From the NCBI RefSeq assembly GCF_932526225.1, contig NW_026019272.1, positions 32,589 to 96,588 on the forward strand: a stretch of DNA of 64,000 nt, in the 5' to 3' direction. The notes beneath the pieces are model-generated. The model was not told the DNA's origin and made no database searches. It saw nothing but the letters and a program-made list of their open reading frames with translations. Of the stretch, positions 28,153 to 44,000 are shown piece by piece (position 1 is the stretch's first letter; every line of letters begins with the position of its first letter). Source of the stretch: Nematostella vectensis (Eukaryota > Cnidaria > Anthozoa > Actiniaria > Edwardsiidae). The position numbers and the translations under genes are program-made.

Positions 28153-28160
28153 GATTAATG
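28153..28160. repeat. Target-site duplication, right copy (GATTAATG)
   Basis: Identical to 17522-17529. The satellite continues in the expected dimer phase after it. Confidence 0.85.
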
Positions 28161-31100
28161 ATGAGTAATGTCGATTAATGATGAGTAATGTCGATTAATG
28201 ATGAGTAATGTCGATTAATGATGAGTAATGTCGATTAATGATGAGTAATGTCGATTAATGATGAGTAATGTCGATTAATGATGAGTAATGTCGATTAATG
28301 ATGAGTAATGTCGATTAATGATGAGTAATGATGAGTAATGATGAGTAATGATTATTAATGATGATTAATGATGATTAATGATGATTAATGATGATTAATG
28401 ATGATTAATGATGATTAATGATGATTAATGATGATTAATGATGATTAATGATGATTAATGATGAGTAATGATGAGTAATGATGAGTAATGATGAGTAATG
28501 ATGAGTAATGATGAGTAATGATGATTAATGATGATTAATGATGATTAATGATGATTAATGATGATTAATGATGAGTAATTGTGAGTAATGGTGATTAATG
28601 ATGAGTAATGATGATTAATGATGAGTAATGATGAGTAATGATGAGTAATGGTGATTAATGATGAGTAATGATGAGTAATGATGAGTAATGATGAGTAATG
28701 ATGAGTAATTATGAGTAATGATGATTAATGATGAGTAATGATGAGTAATGATGAGTAATGATGAGTAATGATGAGTAATGATGAGTAATGATGAGTAATG
28801 ATGAGTAATGATGAGTAATGATGATTAATGATGATTAATGATGATTAATGATGATTAATGATGATTAATGATGATTAATGATGATTAATGATGAGTAATG
28901 ATGAGTAATGATGAGTAATGATGAGTAATGATGAGTAATGATGATTAATGATGATTAATGATGAGTAATGATGAGTAATGATGAGTAATGATGAGTAATG
29001 ATGAGTAATGATGAGTAATGATGAGTAATGATGAGTAATGATGAGTAATGATGAGTAATGATGAGTAATGATGAGTAATGATGAGTAATGATGAGTAATG
29101 ATGAGTAATGATGAGTAATGATGAGTAATGATGAGTAATGGTGAGTAATGATGAGTAATGGTGAGTAATGTCGATTAATGTCGATTAATGTCGATTAATG
29201 TCGATTAATGTCGATTAATGTCGATTAATGTCGATTAATGTCGATTAATGTCGATTAATGTCGATTAATGTCGATTAATGTCGATTAATGTCGATTAATG
29301 TCGATTAATGTCGATTAATGTCGATTAATGTCGATTAATGTCGATTAATGTCGATTAATGTCGATTAATGTCGATTAATGTCGATTAATGATGATTAATT
29401 TCGATTAATGTCGATTAATGATGATTAATGATGATTAATGATGATTAATGATGATTAATGATGATTAATGATGATTAATGATGATTAATGATGATTAATG
29501 ATGATTAATGATGAGTAATGAAGAGTAATGGTGAGTAATGAAGAGTAATGAAGAGTAATGAAGAGTAATGAAGAGTAATGAAGAGTAATGAAGAGTAATG
29601 AAGAGTAATAAAGAGTAATGAAGAGTAATGACGATATATGAAGAGTAATGACGATTAATGACGATTAATGACGATTAATGACGATTAATGACGATTAATG
29701 ACGATTAATGACGATTAATGACGATTAATGACGATTAATGACGATTAATGACGATTAATGACGATTAATGACGATTAATGACGATTAATGTCGATTAATG
29801 TCGATTAATGTCGATTAATGTCGATTAATGACGATTAATGTCGATTAATGACGAGTAATGTCGAGTAATGTCGAGTAATGTCGAGTAATGTCGAGTAATG
29901 TCGAGTAATGTCGAGTAATGTCGATTAATGTCGATTAATGTCGATTAATGTCGATTAATGTCGATTAATGTCGATTAATGTCGATTAATGTCGATTAATG
30001 TCGATTAATGATGATTAATGATGATTAATGATGATTAATGATGATTAATGATGAGTAATGATGAGTAATGATGAGTAATGATGAGTAATGATGAGTAATG
30101 ATGAGTAATGATGAGTAATGATGATTAATGATGAGTAATGATGAGTAATGATGAGTAATGATGAGTAATGATGAGTAATGATGAGTAATGATGAGTAATG
30201 ATGATTAATGATGATTAATGATGATTAATGATGATTAATGATGATTAATGATGATTAATGATGATTAATGATGATTAATGATGATTAATGATGATTAATG
30301 ATGATTAATGATGATTAATGATGATTAATGATGAGTAATGATGAGTAATGATGAGTAATGATGATTAATAATGATTAATGATGATTAATGATGAGTAATG
30401 ATGAGTAATGATGAGTAATGATGAGTAATGATGATTAATGATGAGTAATGATGATTAATGATGATTAATGATGATTAATGATGATTAATGATGATTAATG
30501 ATGATAAATGATGATTAATGATGATTAATGATGATTAATGATGATTAATGATGAGTAATGTCGATTAATGTCGATTAATGTCGATTAATGTCGATTAATG
30601 TCGATTAATGTCGATTAATGTCGATTAATGTCGATTAATGTCGATTAATGTCGATTAATGTCGATTAATGTCGATTAATGTCGATTAATGTCGATTAATG
30701 ATGAGTAATGATGAGTAATGATGAGTAATGATGAGTAATGATGAGTAATGATGAGTAATGATGAGTAATGATGATTAATGATGAGTAATGATGATTGATG
30801 ATTAATGATGAGTAATGTCGATTAATGATGAGTAATGTCGATTAATGATGAGTAATGTCGATTAATGTCGATTAATGTCGATTAATGTCGATTAATGTCG
30901 ATTAATGATGAGTAATGTCGATTAATGATGAGTAATGTCGATTAATGATGAGTAATGTCGATTAATGATGAGTAATGTCGATTAATGATGAGTAATGTCG
31001 ATTAATGATGAGTAATGTCGATTAATGATAAGTAATGTCGATTAATGATGAGTAATGTCGATTAATGATGAGTAATGATGAGTAATGATGAGTAATGATG

Positions 31101-34100
31101 AGTAATGATGAGTAATGATGAGTAATGATGATTAATGATGATTAATGATGATTAATGATGATTAATGATGATTAATAATGATTAATGATGATTAATGATG
31201 AGTAATGATGAGTAATGATGAGTAATGATGAGTAATGATGAGTAATGATGAGTAATGATGAGTAATGATGAGTAATGATGAGTAATGATGATTAATGATG
31301 ATTAATGATGATTAATGATGAGTAATGATGAGTAATGATGAGTAATGATGAGTAATGATGAGTAATGATGAGTAATGATGATTAATGATGATTAATGATG
31401 ATTAATGATGATTAATGATGATTAATGATGATTAATGATAATTAATGATGATTAATGATGATTAATGATGATTAATGATGATTAATGATTATTAATGATG
31501 ATTAATGATGATTAATGATGAGTAATGATGAGTAATGATGAGTAATGATGAGTAATGATGAGTAATGATGAGTAATGATGAGTAATGATGAGTAATGATG
31601 AGTAATGATGAGTAATGATGAGTAATGATGAGTAATGATGAGTAATGATGAGTAATGATGAGCAATGATGAGCAATGATGAGCAATGATGAGCAATGATG
31701 AGCAATGATGAGCAATGATGAGCAATGATGAGTAATGATGAGTAATGATGAGTAATGATGATTAATGATGAGTAATGATGAGTAATGATAAGTAATGATG
31801 AGTAATGATGAGTAATGATAAGTAATGATGATTAATGATGATTAATGATGATTAATGATGAGTAATGATGAGTAATGATGAGTAATGATGAGTAATGATG
31901 AGTAATGATGAGTAATGATGAGTAATGATGAGTAATGATGAGTAATGATGAGTAATGATGAGTAATGATGAGTAATGATGATTAATGATGAGTAATGATG
32001 ATTAATGATGAGTAATGATGAGTAATGATGATAAATGATGAGTAATGATGAGTAATGATGATTAATGATGAGTAATGATGAGTAATGGTGATTAATGATG
32101 ATTAATGATGAGTAATGATGAATAATGATGAATAATGATGATTAATGATGATTAATGTCGATTAATGATGATAAATGTCGATTAATGATGATTAATGTCG
32201 ATTAATGATGAGTAATGTCGATTAATGATGAGTAATGTCGATTAATGATGAGTAATGTCGATTAATGTCATTTAATGATGAGTAATGTCATTTAATGATG
32301 AGTAATGTCGATTAATGATGATTAATGTCGATTAATGATGATTAATGATGCGTAATGATGATTAATGATGATTAATGATGAGTAATGATGATTAATGATG
32401 ATTAATGATGAGTAATGATGATTAATGATGATTAATGATGATTAATGATGATTAATGATGATTAATGATGAGTAATGATGAGTAATGATGAGTAATGATG
32501 ATTAATGATGATTAATGATGATTAATGATGATTAATGATGAGTAATGATGAGTAATGATGATTAATGATGAGTAATGATGATTAATGATGAGTAATGATG
32601 ATTAATGATGAGTAATGATGATTAATGATGAGTAATGGTGATTAATGATGAGTAATGGTGATTAATGATGAGTAATGGTGATTAATGATGGGTAATGGTG
32701 ATTAATGATGAGTAATGATGAGTAATGATGAGTAATGATGAGTAATGATGAGTAATGATGAGTAATGATGAGTAATGATGAGTAATGATGAGTAATGATG
32801 AGTAATGATGAGTAATGATGAGTAATGATGAGTAATGATGAGTAATGATGAGTAATGATGAGCAATGATGAGCAATGATGAGCAATGATGAGCAATGATG
32901 AGCAATGATGAGTAATGATGAGTAATGATGAGTAATTATGAGTAATGATGAGTAATGATGAGTAATGATGAGTAATGATGAGTAATGATGAGTAATGATG
33001 AGTAATGATGATTAATGATGATTAATGATGATTAATGATGAGTAATGATGAGTAATGATGAGTAATGATGAGTAATGATGAGTAATGATAAGTAATGATG
33101 AGTAATGATGAGTAATGATGAGTAATGATGAGTAATGATGAGTAATGATGATTAATGATGAGTAATGATGATTAATGATGAGTAATGATGAGTAATGATG
33201 ATTAATGATGAGTAATAATGAGTAATGATGAGTAATGATGATTAATGATGAGTAATGATGAGTAATGATGAGTAATGATGATTAATGATGAGTAATGATG
33301 ATTAATGATGAGTAATGATGAGTAATGATGATTAATGATGAGTAATGATAAGTAATGATGAGTAATGATGAGTAATGATGAGTAATGATGAGTAATGATG
33401 AGTAATGATGATTAATGATGAGTAATGATGATTAATGATGAGTAATGATGATTAATGATGATTAATGATGAGTAATGATATGTAATGATGATTAATGATG
33501 AGTAATGATGAGTAATGATGATTAATGATGATTAATGATGAGTAATGATGAGTAATGATGAGCAATGATGATTAATGATGATTAATGATGAGTAATGATG
33601 AGTAATGATCAGTAATGATGATTAATGATGATTAATGATGAGCAATGATGATTAATGATGAGTAATGATGAGTAATGATGATTAATGATGAGTAATGATG
33701 ATTAATGATGAGTAATGATGATTAATGATGAGTAATGATGAGTAATGGTGATTAATGATGAGTAATGATGAGTAATGATGATTAATGATGAGTAATGATG
33801 AGTAATGGTGATTAATGATGATTAATGATGAGTAATGATGAATAATGATGATTAATGATGATTAATGATGATTAATGTCGATTAATGATGATTAATGTCG
33901 ATTAATGATGAGTAATGTCGATTAATGATGAGTAATGTCGATTAATGTCATTTAATGATGAGTAATGTCGATTAATGATGATTAATGATGAGTAATGTCG
34001 ATTAATGATGAGTAATGTCGATTAATGTCGATTAATGATGAGTAATGTCGATTAATGTCGATTAATGTCGATTAATGATGATTAATGATGATTAATGATG

Positions 34101-36389
34101 ATTAATGATGATTAATGATGATTAATGATGATTAATGATGAGTAATGATGATTAATGATGATTAATGATGATTAATGATGATTAATGATGATTAATGATG
34201 ATTAATGATGATTAATGATGATTAATGATGATTAATGATGAGTAATGATGAGTAATGATGAGTAATGATGATTAATGATGATTAATGATGATTAATGATG
34301 ATTAATGATGATTAATGATGATTAATGATGATTAATGATGATTAATGATGATTAATGATGATTAATGATGATTAATGATGATTAATGATGAGTAATGATG
34401 ATTAATGATGATTAATGATGATTAATGATGATTAATGTCGATTAATGTCGATTAATGTCGATTAATGTCGATTAATGTCGATTAATGTCGATTAATGTCG
34501 ATTAATGTCGATTAATGTCGATTAATGTCGATTAATGTCGATTAATGTCGATTAATGTCGATTAATGTCGATTAATGTCGATTAATGATGATTAATGTCG
34601 ATTAATGTCGATTAATGTCGATTAATGATGATTAATGATGATTAATGATGATTAATGATGATTAATGATGATTAATGATGAGTAATGATGATTAATGATG
34701 AGTAATGATGATTAATGATGAGTAATGATGATTAATGATGAGTAATGATGAGTAATGATGAGTAATCATGAGTAATGATGAGTAATGATGATTAATGATT
34801 AGTAATGATGAGTAATGATGAGTAATGATGATTTATGATGATTAATGATGATTAATGATGATTAATGATGATTTACGATGATTTATGAAGATTTATGATG
34901 ATTTATGATGATTTATGATGATTTATGATGATTTATGATGATTTATGATGATTTATGATGATTTATGATGATTTATGATGATTTATGATGATTTTTGATG
35001 ATTAATGATGATTTTTGATGATTAATGATGATTAATGATGATTAATGATGATTTATGATGATTGATGATGATTTATGATGATTTATGATGATTTATGATG
35101 ATTTATGATGATTTATGATGATTTATGATGATTAATGATGATTTATGATGATTAATGATGATTAATGATGATTAATGATGATTTATGATGATTTATGATG
35201 ATTTATGATGATTAATTATGATTTATGATGATTTATGATGATTAATGATGATTAATGATGATAAATGATGATTAATTATGATTAATGATGATTTACGATG
35301 ATTTACGATGATTAATGATGATTAATGATGATTAATGATGATTAATGATGATTAATGATTATTAATGATGATTAATGATGAGTAATGACGATTAATGATG
35401 AGTAATGATAAGTAATGATGAGTAATGATGAGTAATGATAAGTAATCATGAGTAATCATGAGTAATGATGAGTAATGATGAGTAATGATGAGTAATGATG
35501 AATAATGATGATCAATGATGATCAATGATGATTAATGATGAGTAATGATGAGTAATGATGAGTAATGATAAGTAATGATGAGTAATGATGATTAATGATG
35601 AGTGATGATGAGTAATGATGAGTAATGATGAGTAATGATGAGTAATGATGAGTAATGATGATTAATGATGAGTAATGATGAGTAATGATGAGTAATGATG
35701 AGTAATGATGATTAATGATGAGTAATGATGAGTAATGACGATTAATGACGATTAATGATGAGTAATGACGATTAATGACGATTAATGATGAGTAATGATG
35801 ATTAATGACGAGTAATGATGAGTAATGATGATTAATGATGAGTAATGATGAGTAATGATGATTAATGATGAGTAATGATGATCAATGATGATTAATGATG
35901 ATCAATGATGAGTAATGATGAGTAATGATGATTAATGATGAGCAATGATGAGTAATGATGAGTAATGATGATTAATGATGAGTAATGATGATAAAGGATG
36001 ATTAATGATAAGTAATGATGAGTAATGATGAGTAATGATGATTAGAGATGATTAATGTCGATTAATGATGATTAATGTCGATTAATGATGATTAATGTCG
36101 ATTAATGATGATTAATGTCGATTAATGATGATTAATGTCGATTAATGATGATTAATGTCGATTAATGATGAGTAATGATGAGTAATGATGAGTAATGATG
36201 AGTAATGATGATTAATGATGATTAATGATGAGTAGTGATGAGTAGTGATGATTAATGATGAGTAATGATGAGTAATGATGAGTAATGATGATTAATGATG
36301 ATTAATGATGAGTAGTGATGAGTAGTGATGATTAATGATGAGTAATGATGATTAATGATGAGTAATGATGATTAATGATGAGTAATGAT

Positions 36390-39300
36390 GATTAATGATG
36401 ATTAATGATGAGTAATGATGAGTAATGATGAGTAATGATGAGTAATGATGAGTATTGATGAGTAATGATGATTAATGGTGATTAATGATGAGTAATGATG
36501 ATTAATGATGATTAATGATGAGTAATGATGATTAATGATGAGTAATGTCGATTAATGATGAGTAATGATGAGTAATGTCGATTAATGATGAGTAATGTCG
36601 ATTAATGATGAGTAATGATGAGTAATGATGATTAACGATGATTAACGATGATTAACGATGATTAACGATGATTAATGATGAGTAATGATGATTAATGATG
36701 ATTAATGATGAGTAATGATGATTAATGATGATTAATGATGATTAATGATGATTAATGGTGATTAATGATGATTAATGATGATTAATGGTGATTAATGATG
36801 ATTAATGATGAGTAATGGTGATTAATGATGAGTAATGATGAGTAATGGTGATTAATGATGAGTAATGGTGAGTAATGATGAGTAATGATGAGTAATGATG
36901 AGTAATGATGAGTAATGATGATTAATGATGATTAATGATGATTAATGATGATTAATGATGATTAATGATGATTAATGTCGATTAATGATGATTAATGTCG
37001 ATTAATGTCGATTAATGATGATTAATGTCGATTAATGATGATTAATGATGAGTAATGATGAGTAATGATGAGTAATGATGAGTAATGATGAGTAATGATG
37101 AGTAATGATGATTAATGATGATTAATGATGATTAATGATGAGTAATGATGATTAATGATGAGTAATGATGAGTAATGATGACTAATGATGAGTAATGATG
37201 ATTAATGATGATTAATGATGAGTAATGATGATTAATGATGATTAATGATGATTAATGATGATTAATGATGATTAATGATGAGTAAAGATGAGTAATGGTG
37301 AGTAATGATGAGTAATGGTGAGTAATGATGATTAATGATGATTAATGTCGATTAATGATGATTAATGTCGATTAATGTCGATTAATGTCGATTAATGTCG
37401 ATTAATGTCGATTAATGATGATTAATGTCGATTAATGATGATTAATGATCATTAATGATGAGTAATGATGAGTAATGATGAGTAATGATGAGTAATGATG
37501 AGTAATGATGATTAATGATGAGTAATGATGATTAATGATGAGTAATGATGATTAATGATGAGTAATGATGATTAATGATGATTAATGATGATTAATGATG
37601 ATTAATGATGATTAATGATGATTAATGATGATTAATGATGAGTAATGATGATTAATGATGATTAATGATGATTAATGATGATTAATGTCGATTAATGATG
37701 ATAAATGTCGATTAATGGTGATTAATGTCGATTAATGGTGATTAATGTCGATTAATGTCGATTAATGATGAGTAATGATGATTGATGATGAGTAATGATG
37801 AGTAATGATGAGTAATGATGAGTAATTGATGAGTAATGATGAGTAATGATGAGTAATGATGAGTAATGATGAGTAATGATGAGTAATGATGAGTAATGAT
37901 GAGTAATGATGAGTAATGATGAGTAATGATGAGTAATGATGAGTAATGATGAGTAATGATGATTAATGATGAGTAATGATGATTAATGATGAGTAATGAT
38001 GATTAATGATGAGTAATGATGATTAATGATGATTAATGATGAGTAATGATGATTAATGATGAGTAATGATGATTAATGATGAGTAATGATGATTAATGGT
38101 GAGTAATGATGATTAATGATGAGTAATGATGATTAATGATGAGTAATGATGAGTAATGATGAGTAATGATGAGTAATGATGAGTAATGGTGAGTAATGAT
38201 GAGTAATGGTGATTAATGATGAGTAATGGTGATTAATGATGAGTAATGATGATTAATGATGAGTAATGATGATTAATGTCGATTAATGATGAGTAATGTC
38301 GATTAATGATGAGTAATGATGAGTAATGATAATTAATGATGATTAATGATGATTAATGATGATTAATGATGATTAATGATGATTAATGATGATTAATGAT
38401 GATTAATGATGATTAATGATGATTAATGATGAGTAATGATGATTAATGATGAGTAATGATGATTAATGATGATTAATGATGATTAATGATGAGTAATGAT
38501 GAGTAATGATGAGTAATGGTGATTAATGATGAATAATGATGATTAATGATGAGTAATGATGATTAATGATGATTAATGATGATTAATGATGATTAATGAT
38601 GATTAATGATGATTAATGATGATTAATGATGAGTAATGATGAGTAATGATGAGTAATGATGAGTAATGATGAGTAATGATGAGTAATGATGAGTAATGAT
38701 GAGTAATGATGATTAATGATGAGTAATGATGATTAATGATGATTAATGATGATTAATGATGATTAATGATGATTAATGATGATTAATGATGATTAATGAT
38801 GATTAATGATGATTAATGATGATTAATGATGAGTAATGATGATTAATGATGAGTAATGATGATTAATGATGATTAATGATGAGTAATGATGATTAATGAT
38901 GAGTAATGATGATTAATGATGATTAATGATGATTAATGGTGATTAATGATGATTAATGTCGATTAATGGTGATTAATGATGAGTAATGATGAGTAATGAT
39001 GAGTAATGATGATTAATGATGATTAATGATGATTAATGATGATTAATGATGATTAATGATGATTAATGATGATTAATGATGATTAATGATGAGTAATGAT
39101 GAGTAATGATGAGTAATGATGAGTAATGATGAGTAATGATGAGTAATGATGAGTAATGATGAGTAATGATGAGTAATGATGAGTAATGATGAGTAATGAT
39201 GAGTAATTATGAGTAATGATGAGTAATGATGATTAATGATGAGTAATGATGAGTAATGATGATTAATGATGATTAATGATGATTAATGATGATTAATGAT

Positions 39301-42300
39301 GAGTAATGATGATTAATGATGAGTAATGATGATTAATGATGATTAATGATGATTAATGGTGAGTAATGATGATTAATGATGAGTAATGATGATTAATGAT
39401 GAGTAATGATGAGTATTAATGATTAATGATGAGTAATGATGAGTAATGGTGATTAATGATGAGTTATGGTGATTAATGATGAGTAATGATGATTAATGAT
39501 GAGTAATGATGATTAATGTCGATTAATGATGATTAATGTCGATTAATGATGAGTAATGTCGATTAATGTCGATTAATGATGAGTAATGTCGATTAATGAT
39601 GAGTAATGATGAGTAATGATGAGTAATGATAATTAATGATGATTAATGATGATTAATGATGATTAATGATGAGTAATGATGAGTAATGATGATTAATGAT
39701 GAGTAATGATGATTAATGATGAGTAATGATGAGTAATGATGAGTAACGATGAGTAATGATGATTAATGATGATTAATGATGAGTAATAATGATTAATGAT
39801 GAGTAATGATGAGTAATGATGAGTAATGGTGATTAATGATGAGTAATGATGAGTAATGGTGATTAATGATGAGTAATGGTGATTAATGATGATTAATGAT
39901 GAGTAATGATGGTTAATGATGATTAATGATGATTAATGATGATTAATGATGATTAATGATGATTAATGATGATTAATGTCGATTAATGATGATTAATGTC
40001 GATTAATGTCGATTAATGTCGATTAATGATGAGTATTGTCGATTAATGATGAGTAATGTCGATTAATGATGAGTAATGTCGATTAATGATGAGTAATGTC
40101 GATTAATGATGATTAATGATGAGTAATGTCGATTAATGATGATTAATGATGATTAATGATGAGTAATGATGAGTAATGATGAGTAATGATGAGTAATGAT
40201 GAGTAATGATGAGTAATGATGAGTAATGATGAGTAATGATGAGTAATGATGAGTAATGATGAGTAATGATGAGTAATGATGAGTAATGATGAGTAATGAT
40301 GAGTAATGATGAGTAATGATGAGTAATGATGAGTAATGATGATTAATGATGAGTAATGATGATTAATGATGAGTAATGATGATTAATGATGATTAATGAT
40401 GATTAATGATGATTAATGATGATTAATGATGATTAATGATGATTAATGATGATTAATGATGAGTAATGGTGAGTAATGATGAGTAATGGTGAGTAATGGT
40501 GATTAATGATGAGTAATGGTGATTAATGATGATTAATGGTGATTAATGGTGATTAATGATGATTAATGGTGATTAATGGTGATTAATGATGATTAATGAT
40601 GATTAATGATGATTAATGATGATTAATGATGATTAATGATGATTAATGATGATTAATGATGATTAATGATGATTAATGATGATTAATGTCGATTAATGTC
40701 GATTAATGTCGATTAATGTCGATTAATGTCGATTAATGTCGATTAATGTCGATTAATGACGAGTAATGACGAGTAATGATGATTAATGATGAGTAATGAT
40801 GATTAATGATGATTAATGATGAGTAATGATGATTAATGATGAGTAATGATGAGTAATGATGAGTAATGATGAGTAATGATGAGTAATGATGAGTAATGAT
40901 GATTAATGATGAGTAATGATGATTAATGATGAGTAATGATGAGTAATGATGAGTAATGATGAGTAATGATGAGTAATGATGAGTAATGATGAGTAATGAT
41001 GATTAATGATGATTAATGATGAGTAATGATGAGTAATGATGAGTAATGATGAGTAATGATGAGTATTGATGAGTAATGATGATTAATGGTGATTAATGAT
41101 GAGTAATGATGATTAATGATGATTAATGATGAGTAATGATGATTAATGATGAGTAATGTCGATTAATGATGAGTAATGATGAGTAATGTCGATTAATGAT
41201 GAGTAATGTCGATTAATGATGAGTAATGATGAGTAATGATGATTAACGATGATTAACGATGATTAACGATGATTAACGATGATTAATGATGAGTAATGAT
41301 GATTAATGATGATTAATGATGAGTAATGATGATTAATGATGATTAATGATGATTAATGATGATTAATGGTGATTAATGATGATTAATGATGATTAATGGT
41401 GATTAATGATGATTAATGATGAGTAATGGTGATTAATGATGAGTAATGATGAGTAATGGTGATTAATGATGAGTAATGGTGAGTAATGATGAGTAATGAT
41501 GAGTAATGATGAGTAATGATGAGTAATGATGAGTAATGATGATTAATGATGATTAATGATGATTAATGATGATTAATGATGATTAATGATGATTAATGTC
41601 GATTAATGATGATTAATGTCGATTAATGTCGATTAATGATGATTAATGTCGATTAATGATGATTAATGATGAGTAATGATGAGTAATGATGAGTAATGAT
41701 GAGTAATGATGAGTAATGATGATTAATGATGATTAATGATGATTAATGATGAGTAATGATGATTAATGATGAGTAATGATGAGTAATGATGACTAATGAT
41801 GAGTAATGATGATTAATGATGATTAATGATGAGTAATGATGATTAATGATGATTAATGATGATTAATGATGATTAATGATGATTAATGATGAGTAAAGAT
41901 GAGTAATGGTGAGTAATGATGAGTAATGGTGAGTAATGATGATTAATGATGATTAATGTCGATTAATGATGATTAATGTCGATTAATGTCGATTAATGTC
42001 GATTAATGTCGATTAATGTCGATTAATGATGATTAATGTCGATTAATGATGATTAATGATCATTAATGATGAGTAATGATGAGTAATGATGAGTAATGAT
42101 GAGTAATGATGAGTAATGATGATTAATGATGAGTAATGATGATTAATGATGAGTAATGATGATTAATGATGAGTAATGATGATTAATGATGATTAATGAT
42201 GATTAATGATGATTAATGATGATTAATGATGATTAATGATGATTAATGATGAGTAATGATGATTAATGATGATTAATGATGATTAATGATGATTAATGTC

Positions 42301-43800
42301 GATTAATGATGATAAATGTCGATTAATGGTGATTAATGTCGATTAATGGTGATTAATGTCGATTAATGTCGATTAATGATGAGTAATGATGATTGATGAT
42401 GAGTAATGATGAGTAATGATGAGTAATGATGAGTAATTGATGAGTAATGATGAGTAATGATGAGTAATGATGAGTAATGATGAGTAATGATGAGTAATGA
42501 TGAGTAATGATGAGTAATGATGAGTAATGATGAGTAATGATGAGTAATGATGAGTAATGATGAGTAATGATGATTAATGATGAGTAATGATGATTAATGA
42601 TGAGTAATGATGATTAATGATGAGTAATGATGATTAATGATGATTAATGATGAGTAATGATGATTAATGATGAGTAATGATGATTAATGATGAGTAATGA
42701 TGATTAATGGTGAGTAATGATGATTAATGATGAGTAATGATGATTAATGATGAGTAATGATGAGTAATGATGAGTAATGATGAGTAATGATGAGTAATGG
42801 TGAGTAATGATGAGTAATGGTGATTAATGATGAGTAATGGTGATTAATGATGAGTAATGATGATTAATGATGAGTAATGATGATTAATGTCGATTAATGA
42901 TGAGTAATGTCGATTAATGATGAGTAATGATGAGTAATGATAATTAATGATGATTAATGATGATTAATGATGATTAATGATGATTAATGATGATTAATGA
43001 TGATTAATGATGATTAATGATGATTAATGATGATTAATGATGAGTAATGATGATTAATGATGAGTAATGATGATTAATGATGATTAATGATGATTAATGA
43101 TGAGTAATGATGAGTAATGATGAGTAATGGTGATTAATGATGAATAATGATGATTAATGATGAGTAATGATGATTAATGATGATTAATGATGATTAATGA
43201 TGATTAATGATGATTAATGATGATTAATGATGATTAATGATGAGTAATGATGAGTAATGATGAGTAATGATGAGTAATGATGAGTAATGATGAGTAATGA
43301 TGAGTAATGATGAGTAATGATGATTAATGATGAGTAATGATGATTAATGATGATTAATGATGATTAATGATGATTAATGATGATTAATGATGATTAATGA
43401 TGATTAATGATGATTAATGATGATTAATGATGATTAATGATGAGTAATGATGATTAATGATGAGTAATGATGATTAATGATGATTAATGATGAGTAATGA
43501 TGATTAATGATGAGTAATGATGATTAATGATGATTAATGATGATTAATGGTGATTAATGATGATTAATGTCGATTAATGGTGATTAATGATGAGTAATGA
43601 TGAGTAATGATGAGTAATGATGATTAATGATGATTAATGATGATTAATGATGATTAATGATGATTAATGATGATTAATGATGATTAATGATGATTAATGA
43701 TGAGTAATGATGAGTAATGATGAGTAATGATGAGTAATGATGAGTAATGATGAGTAATGATGAGTAATGATGAGTAATGATGAGTAATGATGAGTAATGA
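36390..43800 (+). repeat. 4.61-kb near-identical tandem duplication within the satellite, cut by the gap
   Basis: Ordered rare variants, including the +1 slip near 37823 and 42433 and the GATCATTAATG at 37448 and 42058, recur at the same 4610-bp offset over at least 2.8 kb. The second copy runs into the N gap at 43801. I saw no differences in the lines I compared, so it is either a very recent duplication or an assembly duplication. Confidence 0.85.
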
Positions 43801-44000
43801 NNNNNNNNNNNNNNNNNNNNNNNNNNNNNNNNNNNNNNNNNNNNNNNNNNNNNNNNNNNNNNNNNNNNNNNNNNNNNNNNNNNNNNNNNNNNNNNNNNNN
43901 NNNNNNNNNNNNNNNNNNNNNNNNNNNNNNNNNNNNNNNNNNNNNNNNNNNNNNNNNNNNNNNNNNNNNNNNNNNNNNNNNNNNNNNNNNNNNNNNNNNN
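43801..44000. other. Assembly gap (200 N)
   Basis: Exactly 200 N. The satellite orientation is the same on both sides, but the variant spectrum changes from GAGTAA/TCGATTAA to TTTATG/GATCAATG types. Confidence 0.99.

Larger units (their letters stand above)
28153..43800 (+). repeat. 10-bp satellite array, block 3
   Basis: Tandem TTAATGATGA-family 10-mers. The first about 2.9 kb repeats the variant order seen left of the 10.6-kb insertion: an AAGAG run at 29520 corresponds to 16330, and TCGAGTAA runs at about 29860 correspond to 16680. A TTTATGATGA-rich patch lies at about 34830-35330. From about 36390 to 39190 the variant order reappears at about 41000-43800 with a constant 4610-bp offset. 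Examples are AGTATTGATG at 36452/41063, four ATTAACGATG at 36632/41242 and a one-base insertion GTAATTGATG at 37823/42433. No gene seen. Stop-free minus-strand frames near 31492-31725 and 32662-32905 are repeat translations. Confidence 0.97.
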
